DNA of 64,000 nt. It comes from Nocardia vaccinii NBRC 15922 (GTDB taxonomy: Bacteria; Actinomycetota; Actinomycetes; Mycobacteriales; Mycobacteriaceae). The stretch is from NCBI RefSeq assembly GCF_001613305.1, contig NZ_BDCC01000053.1, forward strand, positions 62,001 through 126,000, in the 5' to 3' direction. Positions 36,097 through 44,703 of the stretch are shown here, one piece after another; positions within the stretch are counted from its first letter, which is position 1, and every line of letters begins with the position of its first letter. Under the pieces are notes generated by a model. The model worked only from the letters and a program-made list of their open reading frames with translations. It was not told the origin of the DNA and made no database searches. A program made the translations under genes and the position numbers.

Positions 36097-36570
36097 GTGA
36101 CCGGGGAAACGCAGGACGACACCGCGCCGACCGACGCCCGATCGGCGAGTGAACTGACCGAATCGGCCGCCGAGCTGCGGGTCGCCCTCAGTCGCATCCT
36201 GCGCAGGCTGCGGGCGGCCCACTCGGGCATGGAGGTCACGCCGTCGCAGGGGGTGGTCCTGAGCCGCCTGCACCGCGACGGCCCGGCGACCGTTGCCGCC
36301 CTGGCCCGCGCGGAAAACGTTCGCCCGCAGTCGATGCGGGTCACCCTGGCCGCGCTCGAGGAACGCGGCCTGGTGTCCCGGAGACCGCATCCGACCGACC
36401 AGCGGCAGGTGCTGCTGTCGATCACCGATACGGCCGAACAGCAACTCACCGCCGCGCGCAGCGCGAAAGAGGACTGGTTGGCCCAGGCGATGGCGACCGA
36501 ACTGACTCGCGCGGACCAGGACGCGCTGCTGGCCGCGATCCCGCTGCTGCAGCGATTGCTCGAACACTGA
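36097..36570 (+). CDS. MarR-family transcriptional regulator
   Basis: 157 residues with a MarR winged helix: TPSQGVVLSRLHRDGPATVAALARAENVRPQSMRVTLAALEERGLVSRRPHPTDQRQVLLSIT spans the recognition helix and the wing with its DxR motif (TDQRQ). It follows the transporter gene by 45 bases on the same strand and could share its transcript. Ligand and targets are unknown. Confidence 0.85.
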   Translation: MTGETQDDTAPTDARSASELTESAAELRVALSRILRRLRAAHSGMEVTPSQGVVLSRLHRDGPATVAALARAENVRPQSMRVTLAALEERGLVSRRPHPTDQRQVLLSITDTAEQQLTAARSAKEDWLAQAMATELTRADQDALLAAIPLLQRLLEH

Positions 36571-36902
36571 TCCGCCGAAACCCGCCCGAACACCTCCAAT
36601 ACCGCATTCGGCAAATATCCCGCACGCACGGACACCACTATCGCCGGTCCATCTTGGAACGGCGGCGAACATTGGGCATACACATCGTCTCGCGGCGTCA
36701 CGATCGTGAGCGGTCACAGGATTCACATATCCGAATGCTCGCAGCCCGGACAATTCCAGCACCGTGGGGATTGTTCAATACCATTAGCCACATTCCGGCA
36801 CCGGAAACGCGCCGAATAGCGCTGGATTCGCTGCATTCCCCGGTAATGCGGTACGGTATATGCAATCCGAGTTGATCCGTGTCCGTGCGAAAGGGCTCAG
36901 TG
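36571..36902. promoter_or_regulatory. lsr2 upstream region
   Basis: This 332-base gene-free stretch is visibly more AT-rich than its surroundings. It holds a perfect 12-base palindrome TCACGATCGTGA at 36698-36709 and a TATA-containing patch (GGTATATGCAAT, about 36852) that could be the -10 region of the lsr2 promoter. Lsr2 binds AT-rich DNA, so self-binding is plausible. No coding frame here is convincing. Confidence 0.45.
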
Positions 36903-37238
36903 ATGGCCAAGAAGGTCACCGTCACACTCATCGACGATTACGACGGGAAGTCCAAAGCGGATGAGACCGTGCAGTTCTCGATCGATGGTGTGGCCTACGA
37001 AATCGATCTGTCCACGTTGAATGCCGGTAAGCTGCGGGGCTCACTCGAGCCCTGGACGGATAAGGCCCGCAAGGTCGGCCGGCTGAAGGCGGGCAGTACC
37101 TCGCGCTCGAAGTCGGCCGCGGATCGCGAGCAAACCGTCGCCATCAGGGAATGGGCCAAGAAACACGGCTACAACGTGTCGGCTCGCGGCCGAATTTCCT
37201 CCGAGATCGTCGCCGCTTATCACAAAGCCAACAAGTAG
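36903..37238 (+). CDS. lsr2: Nucleoid-associated protein Lsr2
   Basis: 111 residues, the standard length; the ATG at 36903 gives the conserved MAKKVTVTLIDDYDG terminus. Residues 1-60 form the oligomerising domain, and the C-terminal domain has the AT-hook-like RGR (95-97) that enters the minor groove of AT-rich DNA. Lsr2 is the actinobacterial H-NS analogue, silencing horizontally acquired genes. A 17-pair hairpin follows directly. Confidence 0.97.
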   Translation: MAKKVTVTLIDDYDGKSKADETVQFSIDGVAYEIDLSTLNAGKLRGSLEPWTDKARKVGRLKAGSTSRSKSAADREQTVAIREWAKKHGYNVSARGRISSEIVAAYHKANK

Positions 37239-37263
37239 CCGGTCCTCCCCTCGTCGTTTCTCC

Positions 37264-37297
37264 CGAGCCCCGGCGGTCGCGCGACCGCCGGGGCTCG
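37264..37297. terminator. Perfect 17-pair inverted repeat after lsr2
   Basis: CGAGCCCCGGCGG pairs with CCGCCGGGGCTCG, continuing through TCGC/GCGA with no loop at the centre. It starts 25 bases after the lsr2 stop codon. No T-tract, but the strength and position support transcription termination. Confidence 0.7.
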
Positions 37298-37372
37298 GCG
37301 GTTTCCGGTAGCCTGGGATTCCGGTTCGGCACCACGCCGTTCCCGCATGTCGCAGCGTCGGATCGAGCGGGG

Positions 37373-38683
37373 GTGGGTTTGACACGAGATCACCGCGTGG
37401 CGGAACTCGCTCTCCGGTGGCGTGCGGCGGTCGTCGATACCGGTTTCGTGCCGATGTCCCACCGCGAACTCGAACAGTTGCTGTGCGATCTGCTCGATCG
37501 AATGATCGGCGCGCTCGCCTGCGAATCCTTCGATACCGAAGTGGCCACGGCGGTCGGCGCCGCACTGGTCCGCGCGAATCTGACCGATCCGCGGGTGCTC
37601 GCCCGTTCGGCCCAGGTATTGAACCAACTCGCCGGATTGATCGCCCCGTACGAGGAACGGTTGATTCCCGCCCTGGGCGAGATGGCGCGCGGCTACACCG
37701 AGGAATTACTCGCCCTGCGCGCACGGCATCAGGAGATGTTGCACGCGGCGATGGCCGATGCCCGTATCGCCGCCGAAGCCCGGTTTCGCGTCGTATTCGA
37801 CAATGCCGCGATCGCGATAGCCATCGGTGATGCCGGCGGCCGGGTCGTGGACGCCAATCCGGCACTGGCCACCATGTTGGGCCGCCCCCTGTCGGAACTA
37901 CGCGGACTACCCGTGTGGGATCTGGTCCATCCCGACGATCACGATCAGGTGCAATCGCGCGTCTTCGAGGAACTCGTGGTCGCCGGAGCCGGCACGGTGC
38001 GTCTGGAGGTGCGGTACCTGCGCGCCGATGGGACCGGCGGCTGGGTGTCCTGGGCGGTCACGCTCGTGCCGGCGGTCGGGGGACGCGCGGCCTACCTCCT
38101 GGTGGCCGGTGAGGACACCACCCAACGCCGTGCCCTGCAGGCCGAATTACACCACCAGGCACGGCACGATCCGCTGACCGGATTGTCCAATCGGCGTCAA
38201 CTGGTGGAAACGCTGTCGCAGATCATCGTCCAGGCCGATCCGGACGACCGGATCGGCCTGGGCTTCATCGATCTGGACGGATTCAAAACCGTCAACGACA
38301 CCTACGGCCACAGCGTCGGCGACCGGCTGCTCACCGCCGTGGCGACACGATTGTCCGAGTGCATCGGCGATGCGACGCTGGCCCGGGTCGGCGGGGACGA
38401 ATTCGTCGCCCTGCTTCCGCCGCCGTGCGATGCGGCACGAGTCGGCTCGGTCGCGGAAACGCTCTTGGGCGCACTGGAAGAACCGATACCGGTCGACGAA
38501 CATCGACTCACCATTTCGGCCTGTATCGGGGCGGTGGTGACACCGGTATCCGGAGCGGACGCGGAGAAACTTCTCGATGCCGCCGACGCGGGGTTGTATC
38601 GGGCCAAAGCCGCTGGGCCGAATCGCTGGGTGTTGCACAGTGTGGACATGACGGCCGGGATGGGGTTCACGGGTCGGCTATAA
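37373..38683 (+). CDS. PAS-GGDEF diguanylate cyclase
   Basis: About 436 residues from a GTG at 37373 (TTG at 37379 is the other candidate; a GGGGG stretch is upstream; the frame is open to 37151 over the lsr2 terminator and is rejected). An N-terminal helical region (about 1-135) precedes a PAS domain (about 140-255, FRVVFDNAAIAIAIGDAGGRVVDANPALATMLGR). A GGDEF domain follows, with HDPLTGLSNRR and the intact active-site loop RVGGDEF (about 338). It should make cyclic di-GMP from GTP. The RxxD product-inhibition site normally five residues before GGDEF is missing (IGDA instead). No EAL domain. Confidence 0.9.
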   Translation: MGLTRDHRVAELALRWRAAVVDTGFVPMSHRELEQLLCDLLDRMIGALACESFDTEVATAVGAALVRANLTDPRVLARSAQVLNQLAGLIAPYEERLIPALGEMARGYTEELLALRARHQEMLHAAMADARIAAEARFRVVFDNAAIAIAIGDAGGRVVDANPALATMLGRPLSELRGLPVWDLVHPDDHDQVQSRVFEELVVAGAGTVRLEVRYLRADGTGGWVSWAVTLVPAVGGRAAYLLVAGEDTTQRRALQAELHHQARHDPLTGLSNRRQLVETLSQIIVQADPDDRIGLGFIDLDGFKTVNDTYGHSVGDRLLTAVATRLSECIGDATLARVGGDEFVALLPPPCDAARVGSVAETLLGALEEPIPVDEHRLTISACIGAVVTPVSGADAEKLLDAADAGLYRAKAAGPNRWVLHSVDMTAGMGFTGRL

Positions 38684-38876
38684 GTCGGTCCCCGACAAGA
38701 CATTCCGGCGGCAGGCGTACTGAATGTCGAGGCGGTCCCGGCTTTTCGGATCGATCGAGACGATGCGAGGAACCCGCGGGTGCTGGCCGATAGCTCGAAT
38801 TCGACCGCGTTACACGGTATTCCACCGGATCGACTCGCCCGCCGCGGGTGCACACCCCACCCCGGCCGTGCGGGTT

Positions 38877-38948
38877 TCAGGGCAGCAGCAACCGAGCGAG
38901 GAAGGTGGAGATCATGGAGCCGAGCTGATCGAAGAAATGCGGAATCAT
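38877..38948 (-). CDS. Possible 23-residue small protein
   Basis: An ATG at 38948 preceded by AAAGGAC at 8-14 bases opens a frame of 23 codons. The peptide begins MIPHFFDQLGSMIS and ends in a hydrophobic FLARLLLP, an amphipathic profile typical of tiny membrane peptides. It lies downstream of the mycolyltransferase gene on the same strand. Nothing but the ribosome site and composition supports it. The remaining 350 bases between the GGDEF gene and the mycolyltransferase gene show no other convincing feature. Confidence 0.3.
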   Translation of the reverse strand: MIPHFFDQLGSMISTFLARLLLP

Positions 38949-39110
38949 TGCCGGAGTCCTTTCCGTCTCGCGGGAGTGATATGCGCCGGTTGTGGCGCGG
39001 ACGCGGACCGGCACGATCTGCCGGACCCGCTGGGCATCTGATCAGGTATTCGACACGGGCAGCGCGCTGGATGGGCCGAATCATCTCCCGAGGAGGAGAC
39101 TTCCGGCCCG

Positions 39111-40127
39111 TCAGATGCCCAGTGCGCGGGCGAATCCGGGCCAGGCGGCATGGAGGGACCGCTGCCAATAGGGCCAGGAATGCTGACCGCCGGGCACGTA
39201 CCGGAAGGTTGCCGGTATGCCCAGCCGAGTGGTCGATGCCTGCAATCGGCGCGTGCAGTTCGCCACCACCGATTCCAGCATCCCGCCCTCGGGGGGAGTC
39301 ACCCCCGCGGCATCGGGGCCACCCGTGCCCGCGCTGAGATACAACTCCTGTCCGCGCAACCGGGTCAGGTTCGCGTCGGTCGACGGATCGTTGGCCGACC
39401 AGCCGGGCGAACCGTCGGGGCCCCACATGTTCCACGGATTGCCGCCGCCCGATGCGACCACGGCCTGTACATAGCGACGCCCCGGATCGGTGCTGGTCTG
39501 CGCGCACCCGCTGAACGACCCCACCGCCCGGTACAACCCGGGCGCGGCCTCGGCCAACGCCAGGGCCGAGGTGGCCGACATCGATACGCCCGCAATGGCA
39601 TTGCGCCCCGAGGTGTCGTACGCGGCATCGATGACGGGCGGCAGTTCCCGGGTCAGGAACGTGGTCCACTCGTTGCGTCCCAGCACGGGGTCAGCGGCCT
39701 GCCAGTCGGTGTAGTACGAGTACCGGCCGTCGAGCACTGTGACGACGTTGACGTTCTTGTCCGTGGTGAACGGGAGCAGATCGGTCTTGGTCTCCCACGA
39801 GGTCTCGGTGCCGTCCCAGCCGATCCCGTCCTCGGCGCCGTCGAGCAGATACAGCGTGGGCCGCGGGACGCTGGTGTCGGCCGCGCGGATGACATCCAGG
39901 GCGATCACCCGATTCATCGCCGCGGAGTACACGTAGACCGTGGCCCGCCGGGCGTCGATGGGCACCGTGTGGTCGATATGCGATCCATCCGAAGATGCCG
40001 GGACTCGCACGGCGCCGGCGGATTCCGGCGCCAGAACCGGCACGGCCGCGAGCGTCAGGACCGCCGCCGCGAACCGCAGTACCGTTGCCAGGCAATGCCC
40101 GGCCGTCCCGCGGATGTGATCGTTCAT
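39111..40127 (-). CDS. Secreted mycolyltransferase-like esterase (antigen 85 family)
   Basis: 338 residues. The N-terminus has a signal peptide (about 1-39, hydrophobic run VLRFAAAVLTLAAVPVLA, likely cut after SAGA). The alpha/beta-hydrolase core has the nucleophile in AIAGVSMSATSAL (Ser182, as in the GLSM motif of antigen 85) and the catalytic histidine in GGQHSWPYW near the C-terminus. Antigen 85 enzymes move mycolic acids onto trehalose and arabinogalactan in the cell envelope, so this gene supports a mycolate-bearing host. The tail after the histidine is short, without a C-terminal repeat domain. Confidence 0.88.
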   Translation of the reverse strand: MNDHIRGTAGHCLATVLRFAAAVLTLAAVPVLAPESAGAVRVPASSDGSHIDHTVPIDARRATVYVYSAAMNRVIALDVIRAADTSVPRPTLYLLDGAEDGIGWDGTETSWETKTDLLPFTTDKNVNVVTVLDGRYSYYTDWQAADPVLGRNEWTTFLTRELPPVIDAAYDTSGRNAIAGVSMSATSALALAEAAPGLYRAVGSFSGCAQTSTDPGRRYVQAVVASGGGNPWNMWGPDGSPGWSANDPSTDANLTRLRGQELYLSAGTGGPDAAGVTPPEGGMLESVVANCTRRLQASTTRLGIPATFRYVPGGQHSWPYWQRSLHAAWPGFARALGI

Positions 40128-40459
40128 ACTGCCGCCTCACCATGTACCCGGACAGAGCGCGGCACCATCGCCACATCGGCGTGGCACCGTCGAGGCAACG
40201 ACCGGGTTATCCGCTCTGGTTCCGCGAGCACGGATAATGCGGCGTAGGTCACCGCGACCGGCGGCACCGCATGGCCGAATCCCCCGGTCGACGCCGCCCA
40301 TCGCCCGACTACCGGCCAGTACTGTGATCGATCACTATGAACGTCCGGTACCACGTTCCCAAACATCACGATGGTGCAGGAAACGGGCCCTCCGGTGATC
40401 TCGAGACGATTACGGTGACATGGCAGGGCAGTAACGCGGGGGTGGAAGGGAGTTCGCCA

Positions 40460-41731
40460 ATGTCTGTCACCACTCCGGACCGGCCGGGACTGACCATGTC
40501 GGGGCGACCGATGTCGCTACCGCTCAAGGACGTCTGGGCGCTATCGCGACAGATGGTGGGCCACTTCGTCGAAAACGTCGCACCGTGCGGGACACTACCC
40601 GGCGACGCCATCTACGGAGACGTCACCACCATCACGCGCACCTGTCTGGAGCTGGCCGTCAGCATGCTGGACGGCAAGGACGTGCGCGCCAAGACCGAGC
40701 GGCTCGAGGACGCCGCCGGTCAGTGGGCGCGCGAGGGCGTACCCATCAACACCATCCACCACGCCATCCACGAGGGCTTCAAGATCGGCCTGGACCTGGT
40801 CACCGGCGCGGCGGTGCGGCATCAATCGCTCGGCACCGCCCCCGGCAACGAGCCCATGCTCACTCTGAATACCGCCGACTACGAAAACCTCGTCGACGGG
40901 GCCAAGCGCGTGGTGGAGATGCTCGACACCATGACCACGGCCGTCTCGGTGGCCTACGTCCGCGAGCTCAAGGCGGTCGTGAGCGAGCATCACACCGCGG
41001 TGCACACGCTGACCTCGGCGCTGCTGGGCGGGCACCCCACCTCGACGATGGCCCGCGAATGCGGGATCGAGATCGCCGAGCGGTATCGCGTTATCGCCGT
41101 GGCGATTCCGCCACATCCCGAGGAGGCCAGCCCGATGCTGGACTCCAAAGTGGTGGCGCGGCGCAAACTTCGGCGCGTGCAGGCCGAATTGGCCCTGCGC
41201 TGTGGCGAATCCCTGCTTTCACTGCTGTCGGTGGACGGCGGAACCCTGCTGATCCCGGCCGAGCAGTTCGACGACGAGGGCCTGGAGAAGCTCGTCGGCC
41301 GGCTCTCGCACGCCGCGCGAGTTCCGGTGACCGCCGCGGTCGTCACCACCGCCGCCGCGGAGATCCCCACCGCCGCCGATCAGGCGCATCAGCTGCTGGA
41401 CATGGTGCAGCGGCTGCAATCGGTGCCGGGACTGTACCGCTTCGACGATCTGGCCCTGGAGTATCAGCTGACCCGGCCGGGGCCGGGCCGCGAATACCTC
41501 GGCTCGCTGCTGGATCCGCTGGACGAGCACGCCGAACTGCTCGACACCCTGCAGACCCACATCGCGCACAACCTCAACCGCCAGCGCACCGCTCGGCTAT
41601 TGCACGTGCACACCAATACCGTCGACTACCGCCTCAAGCGGATCGGCCAGCTCACCGGTTTCGATCCCACCCAGGCCAGCGGCCTCTGGTACCTGCGTTC
41701 AGCCCTGGTCGCCCGCACCTACGGAAGCTGA
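40460..41731 (+). CDS. PucR/CdaR-type transcriptional regulator
   Basis: About 423 residues from an ATG with AAGGGAG ten bases upstream (open frame to 40337 rejected). The C-terminus carries the PucR helix-turn-helix signature: LLDTLQTHIAHNLNRQRTARLLHVHTNTVDYRLKRIGQLTGFD (about 370-412). The middle is a GGDEF-like/CdaR accessory domain without catalytic motifs, and the N-terminal 200 residues are a helical sensing region. Such regulators are common in Nocardia and Mycobacterium; ligand and targets unknown. It is divergent from the mycolyltransferase gene with a 330-base shared region. Confidence 0.85.
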   Translation: MSVTTPDRPGLTMSGRPMSLPLKDVWALSRQMVGHFVENVAPCGTLPGDAIYGDVTTITRTCLELAVSMLDGKDVRAKTERLEDAAGQWAREGVPINTIHHAIHEGFKIGLDLVTGAAVRHQSLGTAPGNEPMLTLNTADYENLVDGAKRVVEMLDTMTTAVSVAYVRELKAVVSEHHTAVHTLTSALLGGHPTSTMARECGIEIAERYRVIAVAIPPHPEEASPMLDSKVVARRKLRRVQAELALRCGESLLSLLSVDGGTLLIPAEQFDDEGLEKLVGRLSHAARVPVTAAVVTTAAAEIPTAADQAHQLLDMVQRLQSVPGLYRFDDLALEYQLTRPGPGREYLGSLLDPLDEHAELLDTLQTHIAHNLNRQRTARLLHVHTNTVDYRLKRIGQLTGFDPTQASGLWYLRSALVARTYGS

Positions 41732-41736
41732 CCAGT

Positions 41737-41773
41737 CCTCCGGCGCCCACCCCGGGAGGGTGGGCGCCGGAGG
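41737..41773. terminator. 15-pair hairpin between convergent genes
   Basis: CCTCCGGCGCCCACC and GGTGGGCGCCGGAGG pair perfectly around a seven-base loop, six bases after the PucR stop and six before the opposite stop codon. A bidirectional terminator is the natural reading. Confidence 0.75.
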
Positions 41774-41778
41774 CGATT

Positions 41779-41970
41779 TCAGCGCTCGCGCGCGGAGTCG
41801 GGCCGGATCCGTCCGGCCTCGACGAGTGTGCGGTACGCGGCGCCCTTACGCGGACATTCCTCGCGCAGGCAGCCACGATGCCGCTGCATCGTCAAATGCG
41901 CCTCGCCCACGGTCAAGGGCGCCTCGGGGGCCTCGTGCGGCCATCCGGCCGGCCACAGTGAGATATCCAT
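41779..41970 (-). CDS. Small hypothetical protein with two cysteines
   Basis: 63 residues starting MDISLWPAGWPHEAPEAPLT. The core pattern QRHRGCLREECPRKGAAYRTLVEAGRIRPDS recurs, to my recollection, in short Nocardia proteins next to regulator genes; the two cysteines and flanking Arg/His could bind metal. It begins one base after the stop of the 61-residue gene, so the two are co-translated. No function known. Confidence 0.6.
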   Translation of the reverse strand: MDISLWPAGWPHEAPEAPLTVGEAHLTMQRHRGCLREECPRKGAAYRTLVEAGRIRPDSARER

Positions 41971-41971
41971 A

Positions 41972-42157
41972 TCAGTCGTCGTCCAGATCTGCGGAGAGGT
42001 ACGCGACGGCGTCCAGCCATCGATCGCACATGGGCGCGTGTTCGACACCGAGGATTCGGCGCGCGAGGAGATCGGTGAGTTCACCAGGGAGATCGCCACA
42101 TACCCGACCGTCGCCGAATCGACAAGGTGCCGAACGCATTTGCGTGGTCGTCGTCAT
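41972..42157 (-). CDS. Small hypothetical protein, first of a two-gene unit
   Basis: 61 residues from an ATG preceded by a strong GGAGGGGGAG. It has a central LPGELTDLLARRILGVEHAPMCDRWLDAV segment likely to be helical and an acidic tail (DLDDD). It is divergent from the DUF5753 regulator, sharing an operator-rich 190-base region, so it may be that regulator's target. Not recognised as a named family. Confidence 0.55.
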   Translation of the reverse strand: MTTTTQMRSAPCRFGDGRVCGDLPGELTDLLARRILGVEHAPMCDRWLDAVAYLSADLDDD

Positions 42158-42204
42158 CCGACTCCCCCTCCGCCGAGGCGTAACCCGGTGGCCGGCAAGA
42201 CCAT

Positions 42205-42262
42205 CCGTGATACCGAAAACATGATAATCTGAACGTGATAGATGTTAGCGTGATTATCACGC
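42205..42262. promoter_or_regulatory. Operator-like repeat cluster upstream of the DUF5753 regulator
   Basis: A perfect 15-base palindrome, GCGTGATTATCACGC, lies at 42248-42262. The element CGTGAT recurs at about 42206 and 42234, and TGATAATC, the same core read on the other strand, at about 42222. Such iterated sites between a divergent regulator and a small operon suggest binding by the regulator itself. The local sequence is AT-rich relative to its flanks. Confidence 0.6.
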
Positions 42263-42348
42263 GAGGGCTACAGCAAGATTGCGATCGGGCCCCGGAAGTG
42301 GTTGCCGCGGAAGGAGTTTCAGGCGCTCCGCCGGTGCGCCGATGCGCC

Positions 42349-43251
42349 ATGGGTACACGATTACGCACGGCCCGAAAACTGCTGCTGGGCCGCGAGATCG
42401 AGCACATGCTCAGCACCGCCGGGGTCAGCCAGAGCGAGGCCGCGAAGATCATCGAGACCAGCCAGAGTCGCATCGCCATGCTGATCGTCGGCACGGGCTC
42501 GATCACGGTCGGCGATCTCGAACGGCTGGCCAGCGAGCTCGGCTTCACCGACGAGACCTATCTCGAATCACTGAAAGAGCTTCGGCGCGACAATCATCGA
42601 CGTGGCTTCTGGAATACCGGCTACCGCCGCGCCTACGTCGAGGATCTGCGCCTGCTGGTGGATCTGGAGGCCCACGCCGGTCAACTGCGGGTAGCCGAGG
42701 CCGAGATCATGCCCGGACTTCTACAGTGCGAGTCGTACATTCGCGCACTGCACGAGCCCGAGGCCACACCCGATCCGGATCCCGACACGGTCACCGTGGA
42801 GGAATCGGTGCAGGCCAGACTGGCACGTCAGGAGATTCTGCTGACGCAGCGTCCGCCGGAATTCCATGCGATCCTGTCCGAATCGTGCCTGCGCCGCGAA
42901 TACGGCGGACGTTCGGTCATGGTCGAGCAGCTCGAACACCTTCTGACACTGTCGAAACGAGCCAACATCCTGATCCAGGTGCTGCCCTTCACGGTCACCA
43001 CCCGGGGCGCGGGCGCCGAGGACAGGTTCACCCTGATCCGGGTGCCCTCCCCCGGCGCGGCCGGTGATCTGGACATGGCGATCGTCGAATCCCAGGGTGA
43101 TATCCGCTATATCGACGACAAACCGGCCGTCATTGCCCGCGAGGCGGTGTGGGCACGGCTGTCCGCCGCTGCGCTCAGCGCCGAGGACTCGCGCCAGTTC
43201 ATCGAACATGTCGCGCGATCGTTCCGTCGCAAAACGTTCAACAACACCTGA
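42349..43251 (+). CDS. Helix-turn-helix regulator with DUF5753 (WhiJ-like)
   Basis: 300 residues from the ATG at 42349. The XRE-type helix-turn-helix is near the N-terminus (LGREIEHMLSTAGVSQSEAAKIIETSQSRIAMLIVGTGSI). The rest is the DUF5753 domain with its usual openings GYRRAYVEDLRLLVDLEAHAGQLRVAEAEIMPGLLQ and VMVEQLEHLLTLSKRANILIQVLPF. In Streptomyces these regulators (WhiJ type) pair with DUF397 proteins; a DUF397-like gene lies 1 kb downstream. Longer starts upstream would include the operator region and are rejected. Confidence 0.87.
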   Translation: MGTRLRTARKLLLGREIEHMLSTAGVSQSEAAKIIETSQSRIAMLIVGTGSITVGDLERLASELGFTDETYLESLKELRRDNHRRGFWNTGYRRAYVEDLRLLVDLEAHAGQLRVAEAEIMPGLLQCESYIRALHEPEATPDPDPDTVTVEESVQARLARQEILLTQRPPEFHAILSESCLRREYGGRSVMVEQLEHLLTLSKRANILIQVLPFTVTTRGAGAEDRFTLIRVPSPGAAGDLDMAIVESQGDIRYIDDKPAVIAREAVWARLSAAALSAEDSRQFIEHVARSFRRKTFNNT

Positions 43252-43345
43252 GCGCCGATCCACCACCACGAGTTCGCCGGACAAACCTGCCGGCGAACAT
43301 TTCGACGACTCAACAAGATTCGACGACTCGACGAGGAGAGAACAG

Positions 43346-43411
43346 ATGCGTGTACACGTCCACCCCGCGGTCCGGGTGACTGCAGTCACGTCGGGGAAGG
43401 CGGGGCGATGA
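43346..43411 (+). CDS. Possible 21-residue leader ORF coupled to the methyltransferase gene
   Basis: An ATG with GAGGAGAG eight bases upstream opens 21 codons (MRVHVHPAVRVTAVTSGKAG...), and its stop overlaps the methyltransferase start as ATGA. A Val/His-rich peptide of this size is more likely a translational leader than a functional protein. The preceding 40 bases contain a repeated CGACGACTC unit. Confidence 0.4.
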   Translation: MRVHVHPAVRVTAVTSGKAGR

Positions 43412-44232
43412 GTTCCGAGGACTTCGAATCACGGGAGATCGATGCGACCCGCCCCTCGGCCGCACGCATGTATCACTACTACCTGTCCGGCGAGGCCGTG
43501 TTCGATGTGGACAAGGTGTTCGGGGAGCGGGTGTTCCAAGCCATTCCCTACCTCGACGTGATGGCTCATCACAACCGGGAATTCCTCCAGCGCGCCACGA
43601 GATTCATGGTGTCGCAGGGAATCCGGCAATTTCTCGACATCGGCTCGGGTCTGCCCACCGTCGGGAATACACATGAGGTCGCCGGGGCGCTGAACCCCGC
43701 GAGCCGGGTGGTCTACGTCGACAACGACCTGGAGGCGGTCAACCGCGCCCACGAACTGCTGACCGAGCAGGAGACACTCGATCGCACCGCGATCATCGAG
43801 GCCGATCTGCGACTGCCCGATGTCATCCTGAATCATCCCGAGACCCGACGGCTGATCGATTTCGACGAGCCGATCGGTCTGCTCATCGTCAGCGTGTGGC
43901 CGTTCGTCCCCGACGGCGACCGGCCCACGGAGTTGATGGCCCGATTGCGGGACGCACTCCCGGCGGGCAGCTATGTGGGAATGAGCCATGCATCCATGTC
44001 CGAGGCTCCCGAGGAACTCGTCGCGCGCATGGCCGCGCTCGCCGAACTGTATCGCGAGACCTCCGATCCGGCGACCATGCGCAGCCGCACGGAATTCGAG
44101 TCCTTCTACGAGGGCCTCGAGCTGGTCGAGCCCGGCATCGTGTACGCCGCCGACTGGCGGCCCGAGCAGCCGGTCGACCCGCAGGATCCGGCGCGTCCGT
44201 GTAATTTCGCCGCGGTTGGTTACAAGGGTTAG
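43408..44232 (+). CDS. SAM-dependent methyltransferase, Methyltransf_19 family
   Basis: 274 residues. The family signature opens the protein (ATRPSAARMYHYYLSGEAVFDVDK), followed by the AdoMet-binding loop FLDIGSGLPTVGNTHEVA and the acidic strand VVYVDNDLEAVNRA. Members are abundant in Streptomyces and Nocardia, nearly always next to DUF397/DUF5753 genes, but no substrate is known. Its position between the DUF5753 regulator and the DUF397-like gene repeats that association. Confidence 0.88.
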   Translation: MSSEDFESREIDATRPSAARMYHYYLSGEAVFDVDKVFGERVFQAIPYLDVMAHHNREFLQRATRFMVSQGIRQFLDIGSGLPTVGNTHEVAGALNPASRVVYVDNDLEAVNRAHELLTEQETLDRTAIIEADLRLPDVILNHPETRRLIDFDEPIGLLIVSVWPFVPDGDRPTELMARLRDALPAGSYVGMSHASMSEAPEELVARMAALAELYRETSDPATMRSRTEFESFYEGLELVEPGIVYAADWRPEQPVDPQDPARPCNFAAVGYKG

Positions 44233-44304
44233 ATACAGCTGGTAGATACGCGGGATCTCGTCGTCCCGCGTGTCTGCGTTTTTACTCCGTAGAAAGGGAC
44301 ACCG

Positions 44305-44703
44305 ATGACGCTGCTACCTACCTTCACCGTGGGTGAGTTCCGCAAGGCCGCACGCAGCTCTCCGAATCAGAACTGCGTCCGCGTCGCCCGCAAGCAGGGT
44401 TGGACGGCCGTCTGGGACGACAAGCGCAGCACCGCCGCCACCACTCCGGCGACGACGCTGCCGAACAGTGAACTACTCCTGCTCACCGATGCCCAGTTCG
44501 ACAGTTATCAGGCCGCCGTGCGCGCCGGGGACAGCGGCCGCTCACCGCTCGACGTCACCCGGCGCACCGACGGCATGTACATCTTTCGCATCATGACAAC
44601 GTCGTCGGATGCGGCACACACCGAAGTCGAACTCGTCTTCGATCAAGATGAACTCGACGCCTTCCACGACGGTGTGTTCAACCACGAGTTCGATCACGCC
44701 TAG
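44305..44703 (+). CDS. DUF397-like protein with C-terminal extension
   Basis: 132 residues. The first 40 (FTVGEFRKAARSSPNQNCVRVARKQGWTAVWDDKRS) follow the DUF397 pattern: an aromatic-x3-RS start, an NCVxVA strand and a VWDxK strand. Typical DUF397 proteins are 60-80 residues; here an acidic 70-residue tail is added (VELVFDQDELDAFHDGVFNHEFDHA). DUF397/BldB-type proteins control development and antibiotic genes in Streptomyces together with DUF5753 partners. Diverged, so the assignment is moderate. Confidence 0.7.
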   Translation: MTLLPTFTVGEFRKAARSSPNQNCVRVARKQGWTAVWDDKRSTAATTPATTLPNSELLLLTDAQFDSYQAAVRAGDSGRSPLDVTRRTDGMYIFRIMTTSSDAAHTEVELVFDQDELDAFHDGVFNHEFDHA

